Of a stretch of DNA of 64,000 nucleotides, positions 16,062 through 25,054 are shown piece after piece. Position numbers and translations under genes: made by a program. Position 1 is the first letter of the stretch; each line of letters starts with the position of its first letter. Below the pieces are notes generated by a model. That model searched no databases. It worked only from the letters and a program-made list of their open reading frames with translations, and was not told where the DNA came from. Source of the stretch: Ilyomonas sp965277535 (GTDB lineage Bacteria; Bacteroidota; Bacteroidia; Chitinophagales; Chitinophagaceae); contig OZ255825.1 of NCBI GenBank assembly GCA_965277535.1, positions 3,410,001 to 3,474,000 on the forward strand, written 5' to 3'.

Positions 16062-17090
16062 TTATGGCTGTCCTTTTCCGCCGCCAGAACCATAGATATT
16101 GCCCGTTGCATAGCTTGCATTTGGGTCTGCCAGTTGCACATAAATAGAAGCTAACTCTGCCGGTTGCCCGGGTCTGCCCAATGGAGTTTCGCCACCAAAG
16201 TTCACCAGCTTTTGTTGTGTTGCGCCGCCGCTTACCTGCAGTGGCGTCCAGATAGGACCCGGCGCTACACCACACACACGAATTCCTTTGGGCGCAAGCT
16301 GCTTGGAAAGCGACTTTACATAGTTCATTGTAGCCGCTTTGGTTTGTGCATAATCGTATAAATCGGCTGACGGGTCGTAAGCTTGCTCCGAGGTTGTACC
16401 AATGATGACTGAACCCGGTGGCAAGTGCGGTAAGGCAGCTTTGATAATCCAGAAAGGCGCATAGATATTTGTCTTCATTGTCGAGTCAAAATCTTCAGTT
16501 GTAATGTCGAGGATCGACTGCTTTGCTTGTTGCCGCCCGGCATTGTTTACCACAATATCCAATCCTCCTAAACCTGCGATGGCATCACTTACCAGTTTGG
16601 TGCAAAATGCTTCGTTGCGAAGATCGCCGGGAATAGCAACGGCTTTGCGTCCTGCCGCTTTAATCAGGGCAATCACTTCCTGGGCATCTGGTTCTTCCGT
16701 TGGATAATATACAATGGCAACGTCGGCTCCTTCGCGTGCATAAGCAATAGCGGCTGCACGTCCCATTCCCGAATCGCCGCCGGTTATCAAAGCCTTTCTT
16801 CCAGCCAACCTGCCCGAGCCTTTGTAGCTTTGTTCACCATGGTCGGGGCGAGGATTCATTTTACTTGCCAATCCCGGCCACGGCTGGCTTTGGCTTTCAA
16901 AGGGTGGTTTTGGATATTTAGTGGTGGGGTCACTTAAACCCGGTGGAGGCGGGGGCGCATCTCCCTGCGAGGATGGTGAGCCAAAAACCGGTGCTGCAAT
17001 TACGGTGGCTAACGTAGCTCCGAGGCCGCCAATCATAGCACGGCGGCTTACTCCTTTTTGTTCTTCTGTTTGTTGTGTTTCGTCATTCAT
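16062..17090 (-). CDS. SDR-family oxidoreductase with Tat-type leader
   Basis: A 342-residue short-chain dehydrogenase. Residues 15-38 (SRRAMIGGLGATLATVIAAPVFG) form a twin-arginine signal followed by a Pro-rich linker. The SDR domain starts near 95: cofactor motif TGGDSGMG (103-110), NNAGRQ, and catalytic Y-x3-K in YDYAQTKAA, with PGPIWTPL after it. It is closest to glucose 1-dehydrogenase/YghA-like SDRs. Export of a folded, NAD(P)-loaded enzyme through Tat fits the leader. No obvious operon partner. Confidence 0.88.
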   Translation of the reverse strand: MNDETQQTEEQKGVSRRAMIGGLGATLATVIAAPVFGSPSSQGDAPPPPPGLSDPTTKYPKPPFESQSQPWPGLASKMNPRPDHGEQSYKGSGRLAGRKALITGGDSGMGRAAAIAYAREGADVAIVYYPTEEPDAQEVIALIKAAGRKAVAIPGDLRNEAFCTKLVSDAIAGLGGLDIVVNNAGRQQAKQSILDITTEDFDSTMKTNIYAPFWIIKAALPHLPPGSVIIGTTSEQAYDPSADLYDYAQTKAATMNYVKSLSKQLAPKGIRVCGVAPGPIWTPLQVSGGATQQKLVNFGGETPLGRPGQPAELASIYVQLADPNASYATGNIYGSGGGKGQP

Positions 17091-17354
17091 AGGTGTGCTT
17101 TTTGAACAATTACATTTATTTTTTTAATAGAAATAATATAAACCTTTTATCATGCCATTTTATAAAATGCTATAAAGAAATAAGTTGTAGAAAATCGCTT
17201 TATGGGGAAGTGTAGAATTGCAGATGTATCTGTTGGAAATTTGTACACGGCAATAACAAAGCCTTTTGAGAAAATCTCTCTATCCATTGCTGTGCCTTAC
17301 TTTCAACTGTTCTTGTATTTATTTGAAAAGAAGAAAAATGGGCAAAACAAAACT

Positions 17355-17747
17355 TCACTTATTGCTTGTGCTTTTCAGTGCCCAATAAATTAAAACCGGC
17401 TGAAAAAACAATCTTGCCAAACGCTTTTTGTCGGTGTTCAAACCAAAGGCATTGCGCCGGTGTGCGTACTGCGAAACATTACCCGGAAACACGGCTGCAA
17501 AAAACAAGGCAGCTGTTCTTCCAACGGTTAATTTGTATTTGCCCGGTGCAATCAATGCTGCACCCAACGCAATTTCTGCAAAGCCGGAATACACAACGGT
17601 ATTATCTGTACTAAGCGGTATCCAGTCGGGCACCTGCGCCCGAAATTCTCTTCTTAAAAAGCTGAGATGGCCAATGCCGGCTGTTATCAGCATCGAGCCT
17701 AATAAAATGCGTGCAATGTTTTTTGATTTTCCGTTGCTGGTGTTCAT
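17355..17747 (-). CDS. DoxX-like small membrane protein
   Basis: A 130-residue protein from the ATG at 17745-17747; the frame is open upstream to 17933, but that extension has no protein-like character. It has four hydrophobic segments (ARILLGSMLITAGIGHL, VYSGFAEIALGAALI, RTAALFFAAVFPGNVSQY, LFFQPVLIYWAL), the arrangement of DoxX/DoxD-like quinone-associated membrane proteins. Single gene, function unassigned. Confidence 0.75.
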   Translation of the reverse strand: MNTSNGKSKNIARILLGSMLITAGIGHLSFLRREFRAQVPDWIPLSTDNTVVYSGFAEIALGAALIAPGKYKLTVGRTAALFFAAVFPGNVSQYAHRRNAFGLNTDKKRLARLFFQPVLIYWALKSTSNK

Positions 17748-18115
17748 ATTTTTTGTATCTGTGTTGAATGAAATAGCCGAAAATAATGCCGATTGTAAAA
17801 AGTTATTGGATGTTAAAAAAATGAGGCAAAAACAAAAACGAGTGCAGTGTAAGATTAAATTGTTTCGTTTTTTGTAATGATGAATTGGTGATGTAAAATA
17901 GCCAGGAAGATATAAGTGTTTTCTTCTGGGCACTGTGGCAGTTTACGTTCAACAATCTTCTTAAAAGAGCAAAAGCAAACGTTCACTCCTGATTACCCCA
18001 TTTGCTTATAAGCGCAGCAATTTGTTTTAGCTCCGGCAAATTATTTTGCAGTAAAGAGTGAGGTGTATTTAAACTTATTTCATAAATGTGTATCTATATT
18101 TGCAAAAATTCGAAA
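17748..18115. other. Intergenic stretch with an orphan C-terminal coding fragment
   Basis: It contains a copy of the dispersed 12-mer at 17825-17836. On the minus strand a stop-free frame of ~36 codons without ATG ends at TGA 17983-17985 and reads like a protein tail (TPHSLLQNNLPELKQIAAL). It is probably the relic of a gene whose 5' part was lost. The promoter of the next gene lies at the right end. Confidence 0.4.
18095..18102 (+). promoter_or_regulatory. -7 box TATATTTG ahead of the small secreted protein
   Basis: TATATTTG fits TAnnTTTG and lies 13 nt before the ATG at 18116, again predicting a very short leader. No clear TTG at -33. Confidence 0.5.
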
Positions 18116-18322
18116 ATGAAAAAATTAGTATTTCTAACAATCATGGCAGTAAGCCTTTGCTTTGCTTCACAAGCACAAACTGACACAAAAGTAAAGCCTA
18201 CTTCAAGCGCAAAGCAAACGGTACACAATGCATTCAGCAAACACAAAGAGCACAACGGTTACAAGGTAAAGAAAACAGTAAACGGTAAAACGCACAAAAA
18301 GAAAGTAAAAACGGAAGGGTAA
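18116..18322 (+). CDS. Small secreted basic protein, 68 aa
   Basis: From the ATG at 18116 (an upstream in-frame ATG at 18086 lies before the promoter box and is rejected) the protein starts with a Sec signal peptide (MKKLVFLTIMAVSLCFASQAQ). The mature ~47 residues are Lys/His-rich (KHKEHNGYKVKKTVNGK, then HKKKVKTEG). Cationic periplasmic or secreted peptide of unknown role; a real promoter and terminator flank it. Confidence 0.65.
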   Translation: MKKLVFLTIMAVSLCFASQAQTDTKVKPTSSAKQTVHNAFSKHKEHNGYKVKKTVNGKTHKKKVKTEG

Positions 18323-18377
18323 GTTTTATTTGATGATAGAACGCATTTGATTGATAATTGTAATCTGATAATGCTAT

Positions 18378-18407
18378 AAAAAGTATCGCTGGAAGGCGAT
18401 ACTTTTT
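18378..18407. terminator. Rho-independent terminator
   Basis: AAAAAGTATCGC (18378-18389) pairs perfectly with GCGATACTTTTT (18396-18407) around a 6-nt loop, downstream of the small secreted protein. Confidence 0.85.
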
Positions 18408-18562
18408 ATTTATAACAACAGATGCGTACCAACAAAGTGGTTTGCTCCTGCACACAGTTCATAAAGTATAACGGTAAGATGTAAATGATGAATTGCTTTT
18501 TTGTTTTGGATGTTATAATCTATTCTGTATTAACTATATTCGTACCGTCAAATAACCAATCT

Positions 18563-20545
18563 ATGAAGAAATCTTTACACCATCTATCTGCACCTTTCGC
18601 CGTTTTGTTTGTTTTATTCTTTTGCTTTGTTTTTCAAGTTTCGGCACAAGTAAGTGTGCTTACCCAGCATAACGATTTAAAGAGAACCGGCTGGAACAAC
18701 CATGAAACTTCGCTTAACCAGTCGAATGTAAATGCCTCTTCTTTTGGTAAGTTATATTCGCTTCAGGTTGATGAGCAAGTGTATGCGCAACCTCTTGTTG
18801 TTGCTAACATTAACGTTGGTGGTAAATCACGCAATGTGTTATATGTTTCTACAGTAAACAATAGCTTGTATGCGTTTGATGCTGACGACCCGAGCGGCAC
18901 GCCTTTATGGCAAATCAGTCTTTCACCTTCTGGCTTTCGCGCGATTAAAAATGGTGATTTTATTTGCGACTGGGGTGGTTATGGTGATTATCGAAGTGGC
19001 ATGGGCATAGTAGGAACACCTGTTATTGACCCTGGTTCGCAAACTTTGTATGTGGTAGCCCGCAGCATTAATCTTAATGACGGTACACAAGTTCAATACC
19101 TCCATGCAATAGATATAACTACGGGTGCTGAAAAAGCCAATAGTCCTACACTCATTACTGCCTCTGTTGCAGGAGCAGGAAACGGCTCGGTGAATGGAAC
19201 AATTACTTTCGACCCCAAATTAGAAAACCAAAGACCAGGATTGTGCTTATATAATAATGTAGTTTACATCTGCTGGGCATCTCAATGCGATTACGGAAAC
19301 TATCATGGTTGGGTAATTGGTTATAATGTTAAAACGATGCAACAACAATATGTGTATTGCGACACGCCAAATGGTTATCAGGGCGGTATCTGGATGAGCG
19401 GACAAGCCCCTACTGTTGATGACTTGGGAAATATTTATATAACTACCGGCAATGGATCGGTAGGGTATAACGGCAACGAGAACGATCCCATCAATAGAGG
19501 CGAAAGTATTGTAAAATTCTCTCCACAAACAACTGGTTTGCAACTGGTTGATTTTTTTACACCCTACAACTGGCTTCAGTTGGAAGAAGGTGATTTGGAT
19601 TACGGCTCAAGTGGTGTAATGATTATACCCAACACAAACATTTCATTATCTGGCAGTAAACAAAGCTATCTGTATGCAGTTAACACAACCAGTTTGGGTA
19701 AAACTACATCTAACAATACAGGGGCTATGCAAGTTATGAATATCAATGCCGACTTTCAGGGGCATAACAACATTCATGGTACGCCTGTGTATTTTAAAAA
19801 CAATCAAAAAAAAGAATACATTTATGTGTGGGCAGAAGATGCTTTATTAAAGCAAATTCCATTTGTCAGAAAAAAACAAATTTTCGATACAGCCAATACC
19901 ATTTCAGGTACAACCATATTGCCTGATGGCATGCCCGGAGGATTCATGTCTGTTTCTTCCAACATGAGCAAAAAGAACACTGGTATTGTGTGGGCTACGC
20001 ATTCGCTATCCGGTAATGCCAATGGAGAGACAAGACCAGGTGTTTTACAAGCTTTCTCTGCAGACGATGTTACACACGAATTGTGGAACAGCCAGCAAAA
20101 CGCAGCGCGTGATAACTCAACAACCTTTGCCAAATTCAATCCACCCACTGTTGCCAACGGCAAAGTGTATTTGCCAACATTTTCAAACCAGATTATAGTG
20201 TATGGTCTGCTACCTGCCGGAAACGGTTCTACGGGCAGAACGGCTATCAAAACAATTGACGAAACCCGCATGACCAATGCAACGATTGATTTGTTTCCCA
20301 ACCCGGCGCGTAACCACATCACCATTGGGTTTAACAGCAATAAAGCCGAACCTCAGCAAGCTTTAATTATAATCACCAACAGCATAGGCAAAGTGGTTTA
20401 CAAACAATCTACCACAGTGAATCCTGCTGCAAACACGTTTGATATACAATTGCCATCAAGCGTGAAAAGTGGTGTTTATCTTGTGCAGCTAATTACAGCC
20501 AAAGGAGCAGAAATTGCAAACAAAAAGTTGGTAGTAGGAAAATAA
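18563..20545 (+). CDS. PQQ-type beta-propeller protein with T9SS sorting domain
   Basis: A 660-residue secreted protein; the ATG at 18563 starts a good signal peptide (MKKSLHHLSAPFAVLFVLFF...), so the longer frame from 18485 is rejected. The body has PQQ/pyrrolo-quinoline-quinone-like propeller repeats (LYVSTVNNSLYAFDADDPSGTP, GTPVIDPGSQTLYVVAR, YLYAVNTTSLG). The last ~80 residues (TIDLFPNPARNHITIGF ... SGVYLVQLITAKGAEIANKKLVV) are a type A T9SS C-terminal sorting domain, so the protein is exported and anchored or released by the type IX system. Such proteins may be enzymes or structural; catalytic residues are not assignable. Confidence 0.85.
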   Translation: MKKSLHHLSAPFAVLFVLFFCFVFQVSAQVSVLTQHNDLKRTGWNNHETSLNQSNVNASSFGKLYSLQVDEQVYAQPLVVANINVGGKSRNVLYVSTVNNSLYAFDADDPSGTPLWQISLSPSGFRAIKNGDFICDWGGYGDYRSGMGIVGTPVIDPGSQTLYVVARSINLNDGTQVQYLHAIDITTGAEKANSPTLITASVAGAGNGSVNGTITFDPKLENQRPGLCLYNNVVYICWASQCDYGNYHGWVIGYNVKTMQQQYVYCDTPNGYQGGIWMSGQAPTVDDLGNIYITTGNGSVGYNGNENDPINRGESIVKFSPQTTGLQLVDFFTPYNWLQLEEGDLDYGSSGVMIIPNTNISLSGSKQSYLYAVNTTSLGKTTSNNTGAMQVMNINADFQGHNNIHGTPVYFKNNQKKEYIYVWAEDALLKQIPFVRKKQIFDTANTISGTTILPDGMPGGFMSVSSNMSKKNTGIVWATHSLSGNANGETRPGVLQAFSADDVTHELWNSQQNAARDNSTTFAKFNPPTVANGKVYLPTFSNQIIVYGLLPAGNGSTGRTAIKTIDETRMTNATIDLFPNPARNHITIGFNSNKAEPQQALIIITNSIGKVVYKQSTTVNPAANTFDIQLPSSVKSGVYLVQLITAKGAEIANKKLVVGK

Positions 20546-20572
20546 GACAAAACCAAACATAAGATTATAAAA

Positions 20573-20603
20573 CAAAAAGCGGAGCAAAATGTTCCGCTTT
20601 TTG
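20573..20603. terminator. Rho-independent terminator
   Basis: CAAAAAGCGGA (20573-20583) pairs with TCCGCTTTTTG (20593-20603), 27 bp after the propeller gene's stop. Confidence 0.85.
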
Positions 20604-20758
20604 TTTTGCCGTTTTTTTGTGTTTTAATAAAGTGTAGAGGTAAGAAACTGATTTCAAGATACGGGCAAACTACGTGATAACAATCACCCGATTCAACAAC
20701 AGATTTTTTATAAAAAGATTGGTTGATAATTTTTACTTTTAGGTAAATTTCTTTTACC

Positions 20759-21004
20759 ATGAATACGATTATAGAGCAGGCTTTACAACTGCCAAAAGAA
20801 GAAAAGCTGGAACTGTATTTTGCTTTACAGGAAGATCTGGATAATGAACAACTTGAGGGAGATGAATTAACTAAAGAACAATGGGAAGAAATACAGCAGC
20901 GTTATAAAAATATTGAAGATGATGCTTCGCAATTCATGTCCGGAGATGAATTCTTACTCAAACTGAATGTATTAAGAAATGAGCTTCGCAGTAAACGTTC
21001 ATAG
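20759..21004 (+). CDS. Antitoxin of a type II toxin-antitoxin pair
   Basis: An 81-residue acidic protein (MNTIIEQALQLPKEEKLELYFALQEDLD ...) resembling the addiction-module component of the RHH/helical class that precedes ParE/RelE toxins in Bacteroidota. Its 3' end overlaps the toxin gene by 26 nt, which enforces coupled synthesis. Confidence 0.75.
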   Translation: MNTIIEQALQLPKEEKLELYFALQEDLDNEQLEGDELTKEQWEEIQQRYKNIEDDASQFMSGDEFLLKLNVLRNELRSKRS

Positions 21005-21281
21005 GTTGTTTTGGCTTGATATATCTGAAGCGAAAAATTATTACGATTCTGTATCTGCCAATGCATCTGATAATTTTGATGAAGCTTTTGATATTGCCTA
21101 TAAAGGTCTTGAACAAAACCTCGATGCCTATTTCAAATTATTAAGGCACATACGAAGAATTCCGGTTCCACGCTTTCCTTACCAAATTGTTTATGCTTTC
21201 AAAAATAAAACAATTTACATTTTATGTCTGCATCACACCGCATCAAATAAGAAAGAATGGAAAAAGAGAAGCAAAGAATAA
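20979..21281 (+). CDS. RelE/ParE-family toxin
   Basis: A 100-residue toxin. It has the family pattern: N-terminal LDISEAKNYYDSVSANASDNFDEAF helix pair, then ...LLRHIRRIPVPRFPYQIVYAFKNKTIYILCLHHTASNKKEW, where the R-x-P-Y-x-I-x-Y strand and the His/Arg/Lys-rich end are typical. The start inside the antitoxin gene is supported by the reading frame. It would act as an mRNA interferase or gyrase poison; which one cannot be told. Confidence 0.8.
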   Translation: MSFAVNVHRLFWLDISEAKNYYDSVSANASDNFDEAFDIAYKGLEQNLDAYFKLLRHIRRIPVPRFPYQIVYAFKNKTIYILCLHHTASNKKEWKKRSKE

Positions 21282-21290
21282 TCGAAACTC

Positions 21291-22283
21291 TTATCCAAAA
21301 TCTATCTCTGTATTATCACCAATGTTCAAGCTTCGGCTTAACCCTTTTACTGAAGCATCGCTGCCGATTAAGGAATTGTCAATCACCACTTCATACAATG
21401 TTGTATAAGAGCCAATGATGCTTTCACGTATGGTTGAATACTGCACCGTTGTGTTGGGGCCAATGGAAACGTGCGGACCAATAATTGAATTTTTTAATAC
21501 GCTGCCTGCACCAATCGTTACCGGGGGAATAATAATAGAGTTTTCATTTTGCACCGATTCATGAATAGTGCTGCCTGCCTTTTTTAAAAGAATCGCATTC
21601 GTTTCGAGCAAGGTTTCTTTTCGTCCGCAATCGTACCAGCTTTTTACACGAAACGGTTTGAATTGAATGCCGGTTTTAATCATACATTCCAAACCATCCG
21701 TCAGGTTGTATTCGCCCTGCGTTTTGATGTTGTTAGTGAACAGTTGATGCAAACAATCAAACATCAACCGCGAATCTTTTATTTTATAAACGCCAACCAA
21801 TGCCATGTTGCTTTTGGGAATGGATGGTTTTTCAACCACATGTTCAATAAACTCATTTGCATTGATTTCAGCAACACCAAAGCGGCGTGGATCATCTACT
21901 TTTTTTACACCCAGCATGTTGTAGGGGCTGCGCAATACTTCAGCTACATCATACTCGCAAATGGTGTCGCCCAACGTTACCAGTACTTCATCGCCGTCAA
22001 TAATGTTTTGTGCCAGTTCTATCGCATGACCCGTACCCTGCCTTTCATTTTGATGCACAAAATGGCAGTACAAATGTGGATAGGTTTGCTTTACATATTC
22101 TTCAATTTTTTCACCGAGATAGCCTACTATAAAAACAAACTCATAAATGCCTGCATTGTTCAATTGATCAACAATATAACTCAATATGGTTTTGCCTGCA
22201 ATAGGTATTAAAGCTTTGGGTTGTGTATAAGTATGAGGGCGAAGTTTAGCACCTGCGCCCGCTACAGGAATCACTGCTTTCAT
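21291..22283 (-). CDS. Sugar-phosphate nucleotidyltransferase
   Basis: A 330-residue protein from the internal ATG (an extra seven residues upstream are unlikely). N-terminal nucleotidyltransferase motif AVIPVAGAGAKLRPHTYTQPKAL with the G-x-G-x-x-[KR]-[LM]-x-P pattern, and GDTICEYD for metal/nucleotide binding. The C-terminal ~90 residues form left-handed beta-helix repeats (IIPPVTIGAGSVLKNSIIG..). The layout resembles glucose-1-phosphate thymidylyl-/uridylyl- or GlmU-like enzymes. It ends 9 bp from the convergent toxin gene. Confidence 0.85.
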   Translation of the reverse strand: MKAVIPVAGAGAKLRPHTYTQPKALIPIAGKTILSYIVDQLNNAGIYEFVFIVGYLGEKIEEYVKQTYPHLYCHFVHQNERQGTGHAIELAQNIIDGDEVLVTLGDTICEYDVAEVLRSPYNMLGVKKVDDPRRFGVAEINANEFIEHVVEKPSIPKSNMALVGVYKIKDSRLMFDCLHQLFTNNIKTQGEYNLTDGLECMIKTGIQFKPFRVKSWYDCGRKETLLETNAILLKKAGSTIHESVQNENSIIIPPVTIGAGSVLKNSIIGPHVSIGPNTTVQYSTIRESIIGSYTTLYEVVIDNSLIGSDASVKGLSRSLNIGDNTEIDFG

Positions 22284-22524
22284 GTTGTTATTTTCTGTAA
22301 ACAAATTTCATTTACCTCGCTGTATTTTAACCACAAAACTGTAAAGATGTGTGATGAAATGTTTGAAAAGAATATGCTCTGCTAACGCTCCTTTTTTGTT
22401 TTCTCATTTCCTTCTTTACGCAGCCATCGAAGTTTGTTTTTGTGGCAAAATATAGTTCTCACTCTTCACAGGAAAGCGGCAAATGTAAGTTAGATTCAGA
22501 TTGTAAAATGTAATTCATACACTA

Positions 22525-24846
22525 TTAAAACGGATAACCAATAGCAAGATTGAAAACCAAATTGTTCCGGCGCCAGTTTTTATCTCCGAAATTAATTTGA
22601 TCAAACACCCACCGCTGACCATCGGGCAGGTAAGGCAGACGCACCGGAATGGCAACATCTAAGCGCAAAACCAAAATAGAAACATCAAAGCGTAAACCAG
22701 CACCCATGCCAACGGCAATCTGTTTCAAAAACTGGCTGCTGAATTCTGAACCTGGTCTGTTAGGGTCTGGTTTTCTTGTCCACACATTACCCGCATCCAC
22801 AAACAAAGCTCCGCGTACAATGGAAAACAATTTTGCGCGATACTCGGCATTCGCTTCCAATTTTATATCGCCAGGCTGATCAACCACCAGGCTATCACGT
22901 GGGTTGCCTGCATAATAACTTCCCGGGCCCAAGGTGCGGGCACGAAACGCACGGATGTCGTTGGTTCCGCCGGCAAAAAACGATTTGATATAAGGCATCG
23001 AAATGCTGTTGCCATACGCATAGCCAAATCCACCCCAAAGCCTTGAATTGAACGAACTGTTAGTGCCTAATTTACGCGTATATCTCAGTTCCACTTCGGT
23101 TCTGATATATTGCGATAAGGGCGTGCGAAACAGCGTTTTTTGCTTTCCTATGGTGGTATCGCCGTTAAACACAAACGGTGGCGGTGCAGATAAATCGAGA
23201 TTGCCATTAAAGTAAAAATCATTTTTTCTGCGCAGGTTGGGCTTGTTGAGCGTGTTGTAATTGTAGTTGTAAGATGGGCCAATAATAAACTGCTTTTCAA
23301 TGCTCCGTTTTAAAGTATAAAATTTTGGCTCTTTCAAACTATCCTGGAAATCAGCCGTAATGTGTGTTGGCTGCACAGAACTAATGTTGATAAGATTGAG
23401 CTGATGTTCAGTTAAAATATTTTCTTTCCAAACATAGCCATAGCTGCCTCGATAAGTGGTTAATAAATACTGTGTGCTTCGGTTAAACAACTCATAGCCC
23501 AACATAAATTTTGTATGCGGAACAAAGCCGCTGTTGGTGTTGATGTAAAAGGGAGAGATGACGCGTGGCACATACAAATCGGCTTCTGCACCCAATCTGC
23601 GGGTATCTACCCGTGTTGCTGAAGTACCGGCAGAATATTGTTTTTCAAGTCCACCATATGCTGTTATGGTAAGCAATTCTGCGCCTTTAAACAAGCTGCG
23701 ATTACGCCAGTTTACCGATAGTTCTCCACCATTGGAGTTATTGCTTTTGGTAAGCCCTGATACTTGAAAACGCAATGATTTTTTTTGAGTAGGTGTGAGG
23801 TAATAATAAGCGTTTAATAAACTGTCTGAATGAGGATCGGGTAAAAAACGGGCTTTTACAAATTTATATACACCCAATGTGGTTAAGCGGTTGAGTGATA
23901 AGTTGTGATCGTCGCGCTTATACAAATCACCGGAATCAAACACAAGCGTTCGCACAAACATTTTAGGGTTAAAACGATGGTTAGGGTCAACAATCGTATA
24001 GCCATGATATTTTTTTGCACCATCAAGGCTGGTATCAGCTTCATTGCTATAATCGGCATAGACAAGAATATCGTTAATCCGATATTGCCTTCGTGCGGCA
24101 CTGGGTGTTTCGTCTTTTACTTTCATAGCCACATCTACCTGGTGATTGCCAACGGTTGAATCAACATTGGCTACCATATAATCGGGACTAAAATAATAAA
24201 AACCTTTGTTCTTTAAACGTGCATCAATGCGTTCCCGTTCTAACTTAATTACATCCAGATCATACGGATCGCCACGTAGTAATAATGATCGGCTCAGGGC
24301 TCGCTTTTGTGTTACATCTTTACCTACAATATTCCGGCTAAGCACCGAACTATCTCTTGGAAAAGAAATATCACGCATGGTGTATTGGTTATGCACAATA
24401 GCGGTAAACTCACCTGTAAACTTGCGATGTTTTACCATCGAATCGAGTGTTACGGTATCATTAAACCAGCCACGGTTTTCAAGGCGGTTTTGCATTACGG
24501 CGCGGTCTTTATCCAGTGTGCTGTATGAAGCAATGACCGGCGGCTCGCCCAGTTTGTTTTTGATTAAATAACGCAAGCCCTTGCCTCTTGGCGTATCAAC
24601 CATATTATACAAGGTGAGCTTTAAACGGATGCCTAAAATTTTGGAGTTTGGTTTTGGCCGAATAAGCGATTGCATATCGCTTTCCAATGCCTTTTGCCGC
24701 TTTTTAGAAATGGACGGCGTAGCTTTTATTTTTATCGTTGAACCGATGTATAAATCTTGCCCCGGCGCTAAGTGTTTGGTATTATCACAAGCTGCGAACA
24801 ACACGATGGTGAATAAAATAAAGCAATATAAAAACCTGTAATTCAT
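22525..24846 (-). CDS. tamL: TamL: lipoprotein variant of the TamA/BamA-type outer-membrane assembly factor
   Basis: A 773-residue Omp85-family protein with a lipobox (FAAC, Cys20) in place of a plain signal peptide, the feature that defines TamL of Bacteroidota. POTRA-like domains occupy roughly 30-380 and the C-terminal 16-strand barrel the rest, with FFAGGTNDIRAFRARTLGPGSY near residue 625 (the [VI]RG[FY]-like loop appears as IRAF). It lies upstream of tamB with ~200 bp between; together they should move lipids or proteins to the outer membrane. Confidence 0.88.
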   Translation of the reverse strand: MNYRFLYCFILFTIVLFAACDNTKHLAPGQDLYIGSTIKIKATPSISKKRQKALESDMQSLIRPKPNSKILGIRLKLTLYNMVDTPRGKGLRYLIKNKLGEPPVIASYSTLDKDRAVMQNRLENRGWFNDTVTLDSMVKHRKFTGEFTAIVHNQYTMRDISFPRDSSVLSRNIVGKDVTQKRALSRSLLLRGDPYDLDVIKLERERIDARLKNKGFYYFSPDYMVANVDSTVGNHQVDVAMKVKDETPSAARRQYRINDILVYADYSNEADTSLDGAKKYHGYTIVDPNHRFNPKMFVRTLVFDSGDLYKRDDHNLSLNRLTTLGVYKFVKARFLPDPHSDSLLNAYYYLTPTQKKSLRFQVSGLTKSNNSNGGELSVNWRNRSLFKGAELLTITAYGGLEKQYSAGTSATRVDTRRLGAEADLYVPRVISPFYINTNSGFVPHTKFMLGYELFNRSTQYLLTTYRGSYGYVWKENILTEHQLNLINISSVQPTHITADFQDSLKEPKFYTLKRSIEKQFIIGPSYNYNYNTLNKPNLRRKNDFYFNGNLDLSAPPPFVFNGDTTIGKQKTLFRTPLSQYIRTEVELRYTRKLGTNSSFNSRLWGGFGYAYGNSISMPYIKSFFAGGTNDIRAFRARTLGPGSYYAGNPRDSLVVDQPGDIKLEANAEYRAKLFSIVRGALFVDAGNVWTRKPDPNRPGSEFSSQFLKQIAVGMGAGLRFDVSILVLRLDVAIPVRLPYLPDGQRWVFDQINFGDKNWRRNNLVFNLAIGYPF

Positions 24847-24929
24847 GCGGTGTATCTATGTTAGGCTGACTGCTTCAGCGTTTTAGTTTTTATGAATATG
24901 ATGGTTGATGGAATTTTGCTCAATTATTT

Positions 24930-25052
24930 TCTGAACGTTGAACGGAGCGTCGCAACAGGCGATTCATAGGAGTGATGCAGCTCGTAACATAAAACTGTAT
25001 TTTGTTTTTGCCCAAATTCTTACTACTCATTATTCACCTCTCACAACACCCT
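24930..25052. repeat. Mosaic of dispersed repeats after tamB
   Basis: This stretch between tamL and the tamB stop joins a GC-rich patch (GAGCGTCGCAACAGGCGATTC, about 24945-24965), the reverse 12-mer TTTGTTTTTGCC (25011-25022) and a TACTACTCATTATTCACC-type run that matches the GTGAGTAG repeats at 7446 and 12139. It seems to be a collection point for short repeats. No gene is seen. Confidence 0.4.
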
Positions 25053-25054
25053 GC

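Noticed and set aside
18485..18562. N-terminal extension of the propeller protein
   Set aside because: The 26 extra residues precede a complete signal peptide and would bury it; the start at 18563 is preferred.
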